A stretch of DNA of 64,000 nucleotides, taken from the NCBI RefSeq assembly GCF_000340215.1, contig NW_006921533.1:5259425-5323424 (forward strand). Direction: 5' to 3'. The DNA is from Pseudocercospora fijiensis CIRAD86. Its lineage: Eukaryota > Ascomycota > Dothideomycetes > Mycosphaerellales > Mycosphaerellaceae. The position numbers and the translations under genes were made by a program. Below the pieces are notes generated by a model, which did not search any database, was not told where the DNA came from, and was given only the letters and a program-made list of their open reading frames with translations. Below, piece after piece: positions 21,450-33,308 of this stretch (position 1 is the first letter of the stretch; each line of letters begins with the position of its first letter).

Positions 21450-24243
21450 CTATTGCTTTAACGCGCCGTAATCCTTACTAGCAATAACCTTATCTGCTAG
21501 TCGGCTCTCGAAATCTCCTCCGTATGCGTTGAAGCTATTAGCACCGAAGTACTGTCCCTCGTAGAAAGCTTAATTAACGAGGAGGTTAATAGCCTTTTCC
21601 GTCGCAGCCTTCTCCTAATCGTATAGATATTCCTTGAGTCCCTCGTTATTAAGCTAGAGGATCTGTTCAACTTCGTTCTAAACAACGTAACTTGACTAAG
21701 GAATCCTACTAACTAGAGCGTCGGAGATGCAGCCGAGGCCTTCGACTAAGATAGCCGTAGGGAAAGCGAATAGTACGAAGGAGTTAGAGGCTAGGAGGGC
21801 GGTTAGATTGCGGTGTACTTCAGCAACCTAAGAGACTGTTAAGTTCTCGTAGCCCTCAACCTTAGTGCCGTTAATAACGCGAGAGTAGCCTAGGTTAATT
21901 AATATACGGTTGCTCTTAGTCTTCAGCGTTAATAACGCGAGAGTAGCCTAGGTTAATTAATATACGGTTGCTCTTAGTCTTCAGATTACTATATAGCAGG
22001 TATAGTATCTAAACAGAGACCTCGTACTCCTTTAGAGGGTTGAGGATCTACTCCGCTTTACGCCCCTTACTATTAGGCTAACTATCGAATATGTGGTCGA
22101 GGTCGTCGTCGGTAAGGTACTTGTTAGTAATCTTGCCGATCTTGCTTAGTAGGACTAGGCTACGAGCCTTGAGCTTCTCAACCTAGTTCGTAAAGACCTC
22201 GGGCTAATGTATGCCTTCGACAATAGTAGAGCAGCTAGTCTTATCCTCAGATATAAGGCAGACCTTAATGCGTAGGTAACTAGCACCCTCGCTAGCTGCG
22301 AGCTTAACTATATCTTGTCCGAGACGAGCAGACTCCTTAGAAGGACAGTTTTCGTAAGTACCGCCAACCTTGAAGAACTTAGTAGGCTTAGGGACGGAGA
22401 TAAGCTCGTATGCGTAATTAGGTCGAAGGGCGATAGCTAAGAGCTACAGGGCAGGGTGCTAGCGGACGATTTAGTTGCTTATACTATAAGTTTGAAGGGC
22501 ATTACGGCCTTCTTACTTAGACTTAGGCATCGCACGTATATACTAAAGGTACATTTCAAACTCCTCCTATATTAGGTCGATAAGGAAAGGAAGATATGCT
22601 CTACGAGGCTCTTACAACCAACCAAAGACTTAAGGGAAGATAGTATTACTAGTCTAGCGAAAGCGGTCGAAGGAAGTGCCTTAGCTAAGGATGCCGGTAA
22701 CGAACTTGCTCTAGCGATCCGTTAGCGTAAGGGCGCGAGTAACAGTACTAGTAGGGTTGAACGCGTAGAGTCCTAGAGATGTCGGGGCGGCAATAGGGCG
22801 TCTAGGAAACTAGTTAGCATAGGCCTAATTAGCCTTAAGGGCAGCGAAGGCGTCTAGATTAGGAACCTTGCGACTAATCTTTAATAGGCGACCGACGAGG
22901 ACACTCGCCTTAGTACTAGCATAGAGACTATAGACCTTGGCGGCCTTCTTAATATAGTTAGCATATATAGAGAACGGCTCTTCTCCTAGCTTGCTAAGGT
23001 CGTCGAGCTGTTAATAGATAGAGAGGGCAGTAGGAGCTTCGCCTATTACGGCTTTAGGAACTATATCGATCTCAGTAATAAGGTACGCAATAGAGTCGCC
23101 CTTGCAAGAACTATAGATGTTCTTAGTTAACAGGATCGGCGAGAGCCCTCTATCTCTACGCTCGCTAAAGGAGCCTTCGGAGGAGATATCTTCTAGTAGT
23201 GCATCTAGTATGTCAATATCCGAGTCACTATAGTTAGTACTATAGTTAGTACCAGAAGGGGCGCTATACTTCTTAGTAGCCTTACGGAGGGCCTAGCGAG
23301 CATGCAATGCCTTCTTGCGCGCTGCTTCGGCCTTAGCGCGCTCGTCTTCAACTTCCTAAGGGACCTTGCGGTTGCGGGTCGAGCGACGGTCTTAAGCCTA
23401 TATCTCCGTAGCGAGCGCGAGACTAGTAGCCGTATCGGCCTCTGTTTCTAAGCGAAGAGCCTTACGTTTAAGGATATCAACGATAGGAGCCTCTTAACCT
23501 TTAATAATAAAGCCTACACTATTAATGCGATAGCCCTTCTCTTTTAGTAGATCCTTAGTTGTCTGTGCGTTAAGATCGACCTAGACAATTGCATCGTAGT
23601 ACCGCTTCTAGTAGGATGTCGTAAAGTCGTTAAGCGCAAAGGACAAGTTAAGCGACTACTTGCCTACCTTCTTACTAGCGGTAGACATACGATAGATTAT
23701 AGTGCGGGAAAGGTACTCGGCGCCTTAACGACGGACCTTATACTTATTAACGAACGAAGAGACCTGCTTTGTACGCTCTTGTCTACCGTAGGCGAAGTTA
23801 ATAAGGCTCTTAGGAAGACTGCTTAGTCCTCCCTAATGTTCGAAGGCCTAGTCGAGGGTCTTAAAGCGTAAACGAATCTAGGTGCCGGCAGTCTCGAGGC
23901 TATAGACGATAGGAAAGGCTTATTCAATATCTATATCGTTAAGAACCTCGCGCTTAAAGATACGCTTACCGATAGACTAACGCAAGTTGTTTATGCCGTG
24001 CGTAACTAAGACAGTAGCCTTCTTAATGTTCCTATCGATAACGCGTAGCAGGGTGCGAGCGTTCTAGATCTTCTCTTAAGGATCTTTAAGGGCGGTAACG
24101 ATCTAGAAGCAGTGCTCGAGGCTAGTTGCAGCAGCTAAGGCGCTATCGGATAGGGCTTCGATCGGGACTAGTACGCCTAGGTTTAGGGCTCGTAGGTTGC
24201 CGCTACTGCTAGCGCCTAGCGGATTTAGGGCGCCGGAAGACAT
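21450..24243 (-). pseudogene. Third long frame of the 12.3-kb element, unrecognised protein
   Basis: Frame from ATG at 24241-24243 to TAG at 21450-21452, with scattered RIP stops. The span is 2794 nt; removing a 58-bp tandem duplication (21870-21985) leaves 2736 nt, 912 codons, so the ancestral product was about 911 residues. It starts MSSGALNPLGASSSGNLRAL. Other readable pieces are ATSLEHCFWIVTALKDPEEK, KKATVLVTHGINNLRWSIGK, a Lys/Arg/Ala-rich charged segment (ERAKAEAARKKALHAR), YLTDDDLDHIFD near the C-terminal third, and FVLFAFPTAILVEGLGCISD. I see no RT, integrase, methylase, helicase or chromodomain motif, and no N-terminal signal peptide, so an env-like role is not supported. Its place after pol, inside the LTRs and flanked by boundary palindromes, says it is an element gene. 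It is the least damaged frame in the RIP domain. Confidence 0.7.
21870..21985. repeat. 58-bp tandem duplication inside the third frame
   Basis: Two adjacent, virtually identical copies of a 58-bp unit starting GTTAATAACGCGAGAGTAGC. 58 is not a multiple of three, so it breaks the reading frame. The lack of differences between copies suggests it is recent. Confidence 0.95.
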
Positions 24244-24666
24244 CTTAGTCGACCGGAGCGGAAAGGAGTTAGTAACGAGCTTATAAAAACGTTCGTAGCT
24301 TGTTAATGATAATTAAAGGGTTTAGATAGAAGAGGGGGGGAGGGGTAGGCGGTAGTAAGTTAGTTAGTGTTCGAGTAGAAGAAAGGGCTTAGAAGGCTCG
24401 CCTTAAATAGGGTGCGAAGGTAGCGTAGTCCGTATGTTCCGGTAAAGCAAACGGATAACGATTACATATAGACCCTAAAAAGTAAAGCTGCATACGAGAC
24501 TCCTTTGTTAGTAGGGCGGCTAAAGTTTAATAATCGATCTAGCTAATTGCTAGTAGCGACTACGCGCCTTTGTCGACCTCTAGCTTTCGTAGATTCCCGC
24601 GCACTCGAAATGTAACTAGTTAGTTCGAGTACCTAGTAGTAATCTATAGTAGTAAGGCTAGCGGGA

Positions 24667-24693
24667 CTAATAACACCCCCGGGGTAGCATTGG
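24667..24693 (-). repeat. Boundary palindrome B
   Basis: CTAATAACACCCCC + GGGGTAGCATTGG, about 420 bp upstream of the third frame's ATG. Sense orientation. Confidence 0.8.
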
Positions 24694-25097
24694 CTTTTCT
24701 CTAGAGATGCTCGGCAACTAGGAGCAAATCGCCTAGGCCTAGCGCAGCTTATATTAGCCTATAGCACTATCGTTGTAGATGCAGCATTACCTTTCGCAGC
24801 AGCAGGCATATAAACGTAGCCCGTGCGTTCTTCTTTCTTCTAGACACTAAGCTTAGCGGCCTAAGGTCCCTATTCTTAGAGGCTATAGGCCTAGGTTGCT
24901 ACGTCTATCTAAGAGCTAGGAAGGGAGAGGGATCCTCCCTTTCTTAGTGTCCTACGTAACTAATGCTGATTAGGGCAGGAACAATCTTCTCTAGCGGAGT
25001 ATCTTGTTGTCGTTGCTACCTAAGGGCGGTTGCTAGAGACTAGGAATCTAGAGGGAAGTAGTCCTAGAAGGGTAGAGGGGTTAGGTTCGGCTATCTT
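24694..25097. other. Non-coding spacer between palindromes B and C
   Basis: About 400 bp, less AT-rich than its surroundings, no frame recognised. It has the size of an LTR but does not resemble the element's LTRs. It separates pol from the third frame and, as palindrome C is inverted relative to B, sits inside an inverted pair. Confidence 0.5.
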
Positions 25098-25126
25098 CCT
25101 AATGCTACCCCCGGGGTATTATTAGG
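25098..25126 (+). repeat. Boundary palindrome C (inverted)
   Basis: CCTAATGCTACCCCC + GGGGTATTATTAGG, about 270 bp after the pol stop. Its arms are swapped compared with A, B, D and E, so it lies antisense to the element. Confidence 0.8.
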
Positions 25127-25391
25127 AAAATACGCCTCGTACAGTTCTATCTAAGGAAACAAGAGCGAAGGAATGAAGTTATAGTAACATTAATCGAAGG
25201 TAAAGGCAAAAGCAAAAGACAATAATAGGATAAACTAAAAGCAACAAACGAGAGTATAAATATTAGTAGGAATAGACAACAGGTAAGGACTAAAGGTATA
25301 GGGCGGCACTACATTAATAGCGCGGAGAACGATCGACAAGAGTAAGGAAGCAACGTAGTAGAGGCAGATAGAGGCAAGGAAGAGCAAGCAA

Positions 25392-28300
25392 TTATTTAGT
25401 CTCGGGGTCGTCTAGCTATAATTCTAGGCGGTCTTTATCGCTAGACTAGTTAGGTTCCTCGGAGTTAGAGTTAGATAGCTAGAAGTCTAGTTCACTATTA
25501 GAATCGGAATCAACATCGGAAACGCTCTATATATAGTTAATCCGTATATAACCCTCCCTTTGTTCTTAAGTCATTCCTAATGGCTTACTAAGAGGAATCT
25601 AGGGATAGGCATAGTTCTTAGGCAGAACAGGATCTATAATAGCGGCAGGATCCTCCTCCCGATAGGCATCCAAGGACGGCAGAGGGTCTATAGAGGCACT
25701 AACTTCCTCCTCGGTCGGCGGAGGGCGGGCAGGTTCGCGCAACTTAACGATCTTCTTTAGATTAGCCCGAGGGTAAGAGTGCTTTAAGGTAGCACTATCT
25801 AGCTCCTAAAGAAGGTATACGGAACCCGAGTAAAGGACCTCCTTTACTCTGTAAGGACCCTTCCACTTAAAGGCTAGCTTATAGGAGTAACTGTACTCTA
25901 GTTCGGACCGGTATAGAAGGACTATATCGCTAACCTTTAGAGGTTCCTAATCAACAGCATTATAGTCATTAAAATACTGCTTAGCTTCCTCCCGAAGGCG
26001 ACGTTGTCGAGCAAGACCCTCCTAAGAAGTCGTAGTTATATCCTTAAGAGCCTTAGCCCGTAGGGCAAGAAGATCTGCCCTAGTACGAACAGACCCCTAA
26101 TCGTAAACGCCGTGCGTACGGTAGGACAATTCAATAGGAAGAACGGCGTCCCTCCTAATTATAAGTTCCGCTAGTATGAGTCTAGTCGTATCGACAATAG
26201 TAGTTCGGTCCGCCTAGAGAAGGGCTAGGACGCGGGTAGAAATAGGAACTAATCTGTCGCCACTATTAGTCATCTTAGACAGGGCATCAATCAACGACCG
26301 ATAGCCGCGCTTAACAATAGCATTCGACTAGGGATAGTACGGGGAGATGCGAACGTTCTTAGCCCCGTACGAAACAAGTAGCGCTTGAACCTCCTTAGCT
26401 ATATTGTTCGTAGCGTTGTCTAAGATAATCTCGTAAGGTGTTCCCTAGCGGCAAAACAGATCCTTGAATAGGAAGGTAGCTATATTACGGGCATTAATGG
26501 CACCGCAACCCTTGTAGAAATAATAGGCCTCCGGCTATCGAGAAAGACCCTCTCGAATGATATACAGGCTGTTGTTGCGGCTAAGATAGACCCTATCGCT
26601 ATACTACCGCTCCCTAACTGACTAGATAGTAGGGATACGTAGCTCTCCTAGACGCCGGTAGCTGTTCCTAAAGTTGCACTTAGGACAGCTCTTACAGTAG
26701 CGGGAGATATTAGCCTATACGCCGTCCTACTAGTAGCGTCGACGAAGGACATCGAAGGTGCCCTCCGCCGCCCGATAACCGAGCTTATCGTAAACGGAAC
26801 GAAGGATTTCTTATCGGGCTACTAGATCGTTAATAACACGCTAGAGCGGTGCATTAACTATAGCCTATCGCTAAAGGATGCGATCCTTAATAAGGAACCT
26901 CCGAGAATAGCGAATAATACGACGGTATTAACTCTTTAACAGACCGGGAGCTCTCTTCGTATAGGTAAGGAAGTAGGCGATGTTATAGGAGTCGTCGGAG
27001 TAGACCCTATTAAGGATATTATCCCTGCCTAGTTCGCCCGCCTTAGCATCGTCCTAGCCCTCGTCGTTAGTAGCAGGGTCTTCGTTAGGCTAGTTACTAG
27101 GTTAGTCGTCGGTAGTAGGCCTAGTAATTACCGGCATAGCATTAATATAGAAGGCAGTGAAGAAGGTGCGGTTAATAACCGCGTCGACATCCTCTTCTTC
27201 TATTATCTCGGCGATGTCCTCTTCTATAGCAGGCCTTCTAAAAAGGCCATCCGGCCTAGTATGCTTCTTGCTAGGAACATAGAAGACGTCGAAATCAAAC
27301 AAATAGATCTAGGTAACCTACCGAGCTATCGTAGAGTTAGGCAGGTCGGAGGCTATACGGTTAAGTTAATAGACTAGCGTCTAAGCGTCGACTTCTAGGC
27401 GAAAGAACACTCTAAAGAGCTAAGGTCGGAACTTCTTAAGAGCCTTATAGACACTAAGGCACTCTCGCTTGCTAGTATCGTATCGGGCTTCGATAGGTTT
27501 CTATAGACCGGACTCGTACCGGACAGGGTAACGTAAGGAGGGCTCCTTACGATTATACTATATTAGTATCTCGCCGTAGCCTTCCCCGCTCGAGTCGATA
27601 GCAACAATTAGTAGACCTGCGCCTTCCGAGTAGTTAATAGAGGTAAGCGCAGGCGCGCTAACAAGCGCCTTAGTGACCTTATCCTTAGCGGCTTAGTAAA
27701 CGGAGGTCTATGTAAACTCTGCATCCTTCTTAAGTAAGGCGTATAGAGGCTTACATACTAACGTAAAGTTTTCGACCTAGATACGGAAGTAGGAGACTAC
27801 TCTAAGCCAGATCCGGACATCTTTCTAATAGGTAGGGTCTAGCTAGGAAACAATCTTTAGGACCCGTGCATTGTTAGGATAGCGGCCGTTCTTATTAGTT
27901 ACAAACCCGACAATGTTCATTCGTTTGTATAGGAGCTAAAGCTTCTCCCTATGCACCGTTAGGTTAGCTCGCTCTAGGTCGTAGAGGACACTATCGAGGT
28001 TCTAAATGTGTTCGAGAAAGAACCTGCGGATTCTAGGCTCTACTTCTTTATTATCGTACCTAGTTTTAGGGCCCTTAATGCCGATGTCGTCGAGGAAAGG
28101 CATCGCTGTATAGGAGATATAGGCCGCGAGGACTTGGTTCATAATGCGAACAAACTAGGCTACGGAGTTGGTTGCCCCTTAGGGAAGGGTAGTTTGTCTA
28201 TATAGCCTAAGAGGTGTCTCGAAACTAGTAAGGTCCCGGCTATTAGAGTAGAGAGGTATCTAGTCGTAGCCCGAGAACACATCAACTAGCGAGGCTACTA

Positions 28301-29050
28301 TATAGTTAGTAAAGGCTTCTAAGAACCTATTAGTCTCCGGAGGAAGATTAGTATCTCTAATCGTAATAGCATTGAACTTCTATATAGCGTTAATTAGCCG
28401 ATACTTCTTTAGCTCCCTAGGGGCTGTCTTCTTCTAAACTAGGAAGTATAGATTGCGATACGAGGCATAGGAAGGCTCTAAGGTGCTAGCCTTTACACGC
28501 TGCCGTATTATGTCCTTAACTACACCTCTTAGGCTTAGGTTTAGCTTGAACCCTAGGTGAGCCTAAGGCTTATACTCGATCGTTCGGATCCTCTATAGAG
28601 GGGCAACCTCCGGGTTAATCCTACCTAGATACGTAAAGTTATATACTAATACGGCTTCGCGGTTGTATAGAAGCTCGTATAGCAAATCCAGTTTAAGATC
28701 CGAAAGCTCGATGCTAGGTTTGATGTTCGCTAGTCTCTCCGGCGTTAGCCTCGATCCCCTAGGAATAGCGGAGAACTTTTTAGTAATGTACCTCTAGTCG
28801 TATAGACTATCCCTAGGTGTTAACATCGCTTCGCGGTTAAGGCACTTTTGTCGCTAGTTAGGATTTCCGCTAGGATTAGACCTATCGGTTATATGCACGC
28901 TACCTTTTACGGGCTTAATCTTGTTAGCTACCCTCTTATATAGGGTATATATACTAACCGCTCGTAATACCCGAGCCCTCTCTCTTTAACGTTAGGCCCG
29001 GAGATTAGCGCAACAGAACAGCGCGTAAACTTCATTAGAAGTCTCCTTAA
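25392..29050 (-). pseudogene. RT-RNaseH-integrase (pol) of the 12.3-kb element
   Basis: Minus frame ending DDPETK then TAA at 25392-25394; the start near 29.05 kb is not fixed. Reverse transcriptase: YRLINAI...FNAITIRDTNLPP, SLVDVFSGYD, TTLP..GATNSVA, and an intact active site FLDD at 28086-28097 (in MPFLDDIGIKGPKT). RNase H leads to FDFDVFYVPSKKHTRPDGLF near 27.25 kb. Integrase then shows GTPYEIILDNATNN and the GPYRVKEVLY C-terminal module. It copies the element RNA into DNA and inserts it. About one stop (TAG) per 25-40 codons breaks it, though less than in the other element. Sequence type matches the fungal Gypsy group whose gag-protease and pol are separate frames. Confidence 0.85.
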
Positions 29051-29107
29051 GTCGGTAGGTATGCAGCTAGTGATCCTGATTTATAATTCCGGCGAAAACG
29101 TTAGATT

Positions 29108-29135
29108 CCTAATAATACCCCCGGGGTAGTATTGG
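29108..29135 (-). repeat. Boundary palindrome D, between gag-protease and pol
   Basis: CCTAATAATACCCCC + GGGGTAGTATTGG. It lies exactly in the gap between the two main frames, where an element needs a way to express the second frame. Confidence 0.8.
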
Positions 29136-29152
29136 CTCGGCGCTCTAATTAG

Positions 29153-32100
29153 TTAGTTCGGATTCGGGCTCGGGTAGATCCGCTTCCGGCGGCGATGCCT
29201 GCGATAGCATTATTACCGAGATTCGTATACTAGGTAGTCGTTGTACTGTTATGCTCGCTATTGCTTCGAGCATTCGTCTCCTTAGTATAGAGCCTAGAAA
29301 CTAGCCTTGTCGTACGGAGCGGCGCACCTCTAGATATAACCTATTCAAGCTACATTGACTTATAGCGCAGATTGCCGGTCTTATAACCGCGCTATAGCGT
29401 TTCCTAAAGAGCGCTTAGAAGCAGTAAGGATATCCTCGTAGGACTTGTAGCTAGTGTTTCCGACATAACTAGTAAACACGACTCGGTTGCCCTTCTAGTT
29501 AGCGATAGTTCCTTCCTAGGAGCTATCGTCGCAGTTGCGCTAGATACCCCGGGTTATACGAGACTATAGACGACCTAGAATAATTAGCGTATTCGGGTCG
29601 GCGGCAATCTAGAAGGTAAAGGAAAAGTATATACCGAAAGCGTCTACTATAACATTGTAGTAGGCACCTACTAGCGCAACCTCCCTATTTACTCTCTATA
29701 TGCTAAGGGAAATATCTCTGTTTATTAGCAGTCGGAGCTGTTTGGCCTAGCGCTTACTTATAATAAGTGACTCTAAGCTATTATTAAGCATTGCTAGCAA
29801 CTGCTAACTATAGCTTCCGATAGTAACTTGAATATAGATAGCGGGAACGACGGCAAAGGAACGGGTAACTGCGGAAAGGTCTATATTATTAGGGATAGAG
29901 TAAAGTTCCTTAGGTTAAGGAGGTCCTACTCGACCGATTTATTAGCTAGTAAATCGGACAGCCTTAATAGAAACTGAAACCGAAGCAGAGTCGGTATTAT
30001 TATTATCCCCTCGGCCTATCTCCTCAATCCCCTCTTCGTTAGTATTATCGATAGTCTCCTAGCTCTCGTAGGTTACTGATTCGCCTTCTGCTAACTCCTA
30101 GGCCCCTGAAAATTCAGGAAGGAACTATAGGGAAGAGACGTCGATATAGTCCTCTCGCCCCTGTTTGCGTCGGAGGGCTGCAAGGTCTTTTATAAAGGTA
30201 GCATCGTTAGGAATCCGGCTCTAGAACAGGTTAGTAGGCAAACCGTATACTAGAAGCTCCCCTATAGACACGTTAGACTTGAGGTCTAGGAACTATAAAG
30301 CCTAGAAGAGAGCATTTGCCTTTGTATCGTAAGAGTTAGTAGGCCCGGCACTATACTTCTTTATGTACCTATTAAAGCGAAAGCTCTTTAGGTCGGCTGA
30401 CTTTCGCTTGTAGGCCGGCGGGTTAGCTAGGCCTAGGGTACTACTAATGTCGGTAGCAACATCCTCTATATCGACATCGGGAGTCTCTAGGACCTCCGGA
30501 GTAGCTATACTAGCTCGGGTTGCACGGTCTTTAGCTATCTAGAGTGTCTTGGTCTTAGCGACTGATTCTCGCTGTTTCTTGGCCTTATTAGCTGCCTGCT
30601 TCTTGAGTATCCTAGTAGGGGCTGCCGCACTAGGGCGGGTAGGGTTCTACGGGCTCTTGCCCTTGCCCTAGGACTAGGTTTGGGACGACTAAGTTTAGGA
30701 CCTTGTAGCAGCGTAGACATCTACACTGTTCTTAGTAACCGCGTAAACATTAGTAACTGCGTCCGGGTCCTAAGATATAAAGTTGACTTTAATAGGCTTA
30801 GTAGTACCGTTACTGCTTCGCTCCTCAACCTGTTTTGCCCTAACCTTCTAAGTCTCTCGTTTAGCAATAGCGGCGAGGGTACTGTTCCTAGTGTCCTTAA
30901 ACTCGATCTTGCTACTATACTTCTTCTCTAGAAGACTCCTAAGTTGAGGCAGCTTCGGGGCTCTACGATCCTACTCGAAGTTAATCTTGTCGCCGGTATC
31001 GGTATAGTAGAACCGACTATTCACTTGCATAACGAGCTTCCTCTTAAGAAGCTCCTTCTAGATAGGGTAGTCTAATTGAATATGTTTGAAACCGCCGCAT
31101 ATCTAGCACTTGCTATCTAAGTCCGAATAGATCTTCCGTATAGCGTAGACGTTAACTAAAGGGGCCTTAGGGTAGTTAGGATCGGAGACCTAGTAGACTA
31201 GTAGCATATCCTTTAGTATACTAGCATTGAGGACCTCCCTAACTCGCTATAGTGCTTTCGTATTAAGGTTGAGCTAGGCTAGGGATTTAGCTAAGTCCGC
31301 AACGTCCTAAGAATACTTAGTGATAGTAGGAGTTACGGTACTAGGACTACTTTGCGATTTAGGAAGAAACTTAGGCCCTCTAGTTCCCGAGGCATCGTTC
31401 CTTACCTAGGCTAGGTTATTCCGGTCCTCGCCGTAAATGACTTCTTTGCGTCGGCGGAGCTATTAATGTCGTCCTTAACAGCCTCTAGGACCTCTTTATA
31501 CTTCCTAAAGGTCTCGGGATTAGCTTCGCTAAGCTTGTAGCGACGGAAGACACGCTTAGCCGTAGACTACGGCAACCCTTTAAGGAGCAGCCTCGTTCTC
31601 TAAGAATTCTCGAGGTCCTACTAGTCGATGCCGTCCGCTAACTTAACAAACTCGCGGACGTACTCCTTTAGGTCGTTATCTTCGGTGCGCCTCTCTACAT
31701 AGAGGTTCTTAAGCTACGTACGACTGCCTTTAATGCGACGGCTATCGCGATCCCGATACTCCCTTATAAAGGCCTGCTTAAAGACCTCCTAGTCGGCATT
31801 AGACTTGTCGTCCTTTTCTAGGTAGCCAACTAGGGTTCTAAGGGTTCGGTAAAGCTTAGTAATAGTAGTCCTCGTAAGGGACCGGACCTTGTACTAGTCC
31901 GACTCCTCTTCGAGTCCGTACTCGGCTAAGTTGTCCTTAAAGCGTTCTACGTGCGCCGTAGCGTTCTACCCTTCGAATAGAGGGTTCCTACTGCTTCCTA
32001 GCTCTAGCGGGCGACGCCTATTCTAACGGAGAAGGTTAGTTTGCCCTTAAATTATCTTTATAACGACATTGTAGAGGGCCTCGGGCGTAGAAGGCTCGAT

Positions 32101-32226
32101 AGCCCCTAGTTCGATAGCGCTTATAACAACTAGTCGTCGCCTGATTTCTTCGTTAATAGGGTCCGGTAGGTTATCAGATTCCGAAGATTCCGCTAATTCG
32201 TAATGCTCGCTTTCGCTAGAGCTTAT
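29153..32226 (-). pseudogene. gag-protease of the 12.3-kb element
   Basis: Starts near 32226 (ATA, probably a RIPped ATG, then SSSESEHYELAESSESDNLP). A Gag core follows: FEG...NATAHVERFKDNLAE, EVFKQAFIREYRDRDSRRIK and LKEYVREFVKLADGID. A zinc knuckle reads KC.ICGGFKHIQLDYP at about 31070-31112, with its last Cys changed to Tyr by RIP. The C-terminal part is a retropepsin-like protease: LLAMLNNSLESLIISKR in place of the usual D-S/T-G-S loop, and LIILGR. Gag packages the RNA; the protease cuts the polyprotein. The 3' end is uncertain and there is at least one frame change near it. Multiple TAG stops. Confidence 0.8.
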
Positions 32227-32345
32227 TCGATTGTTATAAAGTAGTTGAAATAAAATGCTATAGGAAAGTGTTTTTAGTATGTGTTGTAGGTTTGGTTTGT
32301 TTCGATGTTGCTATGCGAGAAAATAGTGTGCTAGGCTGTTTTCTT

Positions 32346-32372
32346 CTAATATTACCCCCGGGGTAGCATTAG
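32346..32372 (-). repeat. Boundary palindrome E, just before gag
   Basis: CTAATATTACCCCC + GGGGTAGCATTAG, about 120 bp upstream of the gag start, in sense orientation. Confidence 0.8.
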
Positions 32373-33025
32373 AGTTTGGCCTCCTAGGGGTCGCCTATAT
32401 ACCCCTAGGAGCTAAGTTTAGTATTAGACGAAAGCCGCTCGGAGGGAGAGACTGCAATCTCTATTTATACCTGGATCCTAGAAACCAGCTCGTATCTCCT
32501 TTAGCTAGGCGGGGGGGCGGGGACCTTCTTTTTCTAGTAGAAGGCTAAGCACTATCCGAACGAGGTAGCGAATCCCGAAACAATCTACCCGGTTAACAGG
32601 GGAACTGTCTAGGCATCCGACCTGCAATCTAGAAATTGCTATCGTATAGATAGTCTTAGCAAACTAAGCAAGGCCGATAGGTGATTAGTCTATCTCCTCC
32701 TTAGGCGTGCGGTAGCTTATCTCGAGCAAGCGGTGCTAAATAGGTCTTCGACCCGGAGCCGAGTCCTTAGAAGCTAGCTATAGTTATAGACTAGGCCCTA
32801 AGCTATAACAGTCCTAAGGGTTTGTAGCTTTTCGGGGTTAAAGCGATGCCCTCGTTAAGAGGTTTCTCTACTTGTCGTAACGGCCCCTTAAGATACTTCG
32901 GTATCGTCCGTATCGTAGGCTCTTGTCGTGCCCTCGCTTCGGTTATAGCTATTCGTGCCTAGAGACTACCTTTAACATACCCGAACCTGTTAGATATAAA
33001 GAGATAGCCCTACCTTCGGCTCTAA
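32373..33025 (-). other. 5' leader of the 12.3-kb element
   Basis: About 650 bp between the 5' LTR and palindrome E, non-coding, relatively GC-rich and lightly RIPped. It should hold the primer-binding site and packaging signals, but I could not match a tRNA end by eye. Confidence 0.5.
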
Positions 33026-33304
33026 TAAAGGACGGAAACTAATACTACTACTACTACTCGTAGCAATAGTACAGGCTACCGAGGGTAATATGACCTATAG
33101 CAATATAGGCAGCTATGTTTAGCAAGATAGGATAACGAGACTGTCGCTTAGGCTAATGACTAGAGCCCTACAACATAGGCATTATAGAAGTGTAACATAA
33201 ACAATATACTATACGAAGTTGATAATCTATCTACTCTACAGAAGGAGGCCTCTTATATAGGCTCAAAACTAGCCTATAGGTGTAGGGCCGGTTACTAGCC
33301 AATA
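33026..33304 (-). repeat. 5' LTR of the 12.3-kb element
   Basis: 279 bp matching 20981-21259 with transitions only; right-hand TSD CTAT at 33305-33308. Confidence 0.93.
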
Positions 33305-33308
33305 CTAT

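Larger units (their letters stand above)
20981..33304 (-). mobile_element. 12.3-kb LTR retrotransposon with three long frames
   Basis: Complete element of 12,324 bp, transcribed on the minus strand. The two 279-bp LTRs start TAAAGGACGG and end CAATA/TAATA (TG...CA ends turned to TA by RIP). A 4-bp duplication CTAT flanks it (20977-20980 and 33305-33308). The LTRs differ at about 20 sites, all transitions, as RIP predicts. Order in the sense direction: leader, gag-protease, RT-RNaseH-integrase, a 440-bp spacer, an unknown third frame, 3' LTR. Imperfect palindromes lie at the boundaries. The pol type (FLDD active site, GKKH...PDGL after RNase H) is a known fungal Ty3/Gypsy lineage. 12 kb is long for such elements, mainly because of the third frame. 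RIP is lighter than in neighbouring repeats, so this is probably the youngest insertion. Confidence 0.9.

Noticed and set aside
21450..24243. Third frame as an envelope gene
   Set aside because: No signal peptide, no clear transmembrane pair and no furin-like site could be seen; position after pol is not enough.
24694..25097. Spacer as a third LTR of the 12.3-kb element
   Set aside because: Similar in size to an LTR but does not align with the 279-bp LTRs, and true LTRs with a target-site duplication are found further out.
28008..28205. 65-codon plus-strand open frame
   Set aside because: Antisense of the reverse transcriptase active-site region of the 12.3-kb element.
29535..29560. TACCCCGGGTTA as an eighth boundary palindrome
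   Set aside because: Lies within the protease coding sequence, lacks the arms, and reads in frame as part of the conserved protease tail.
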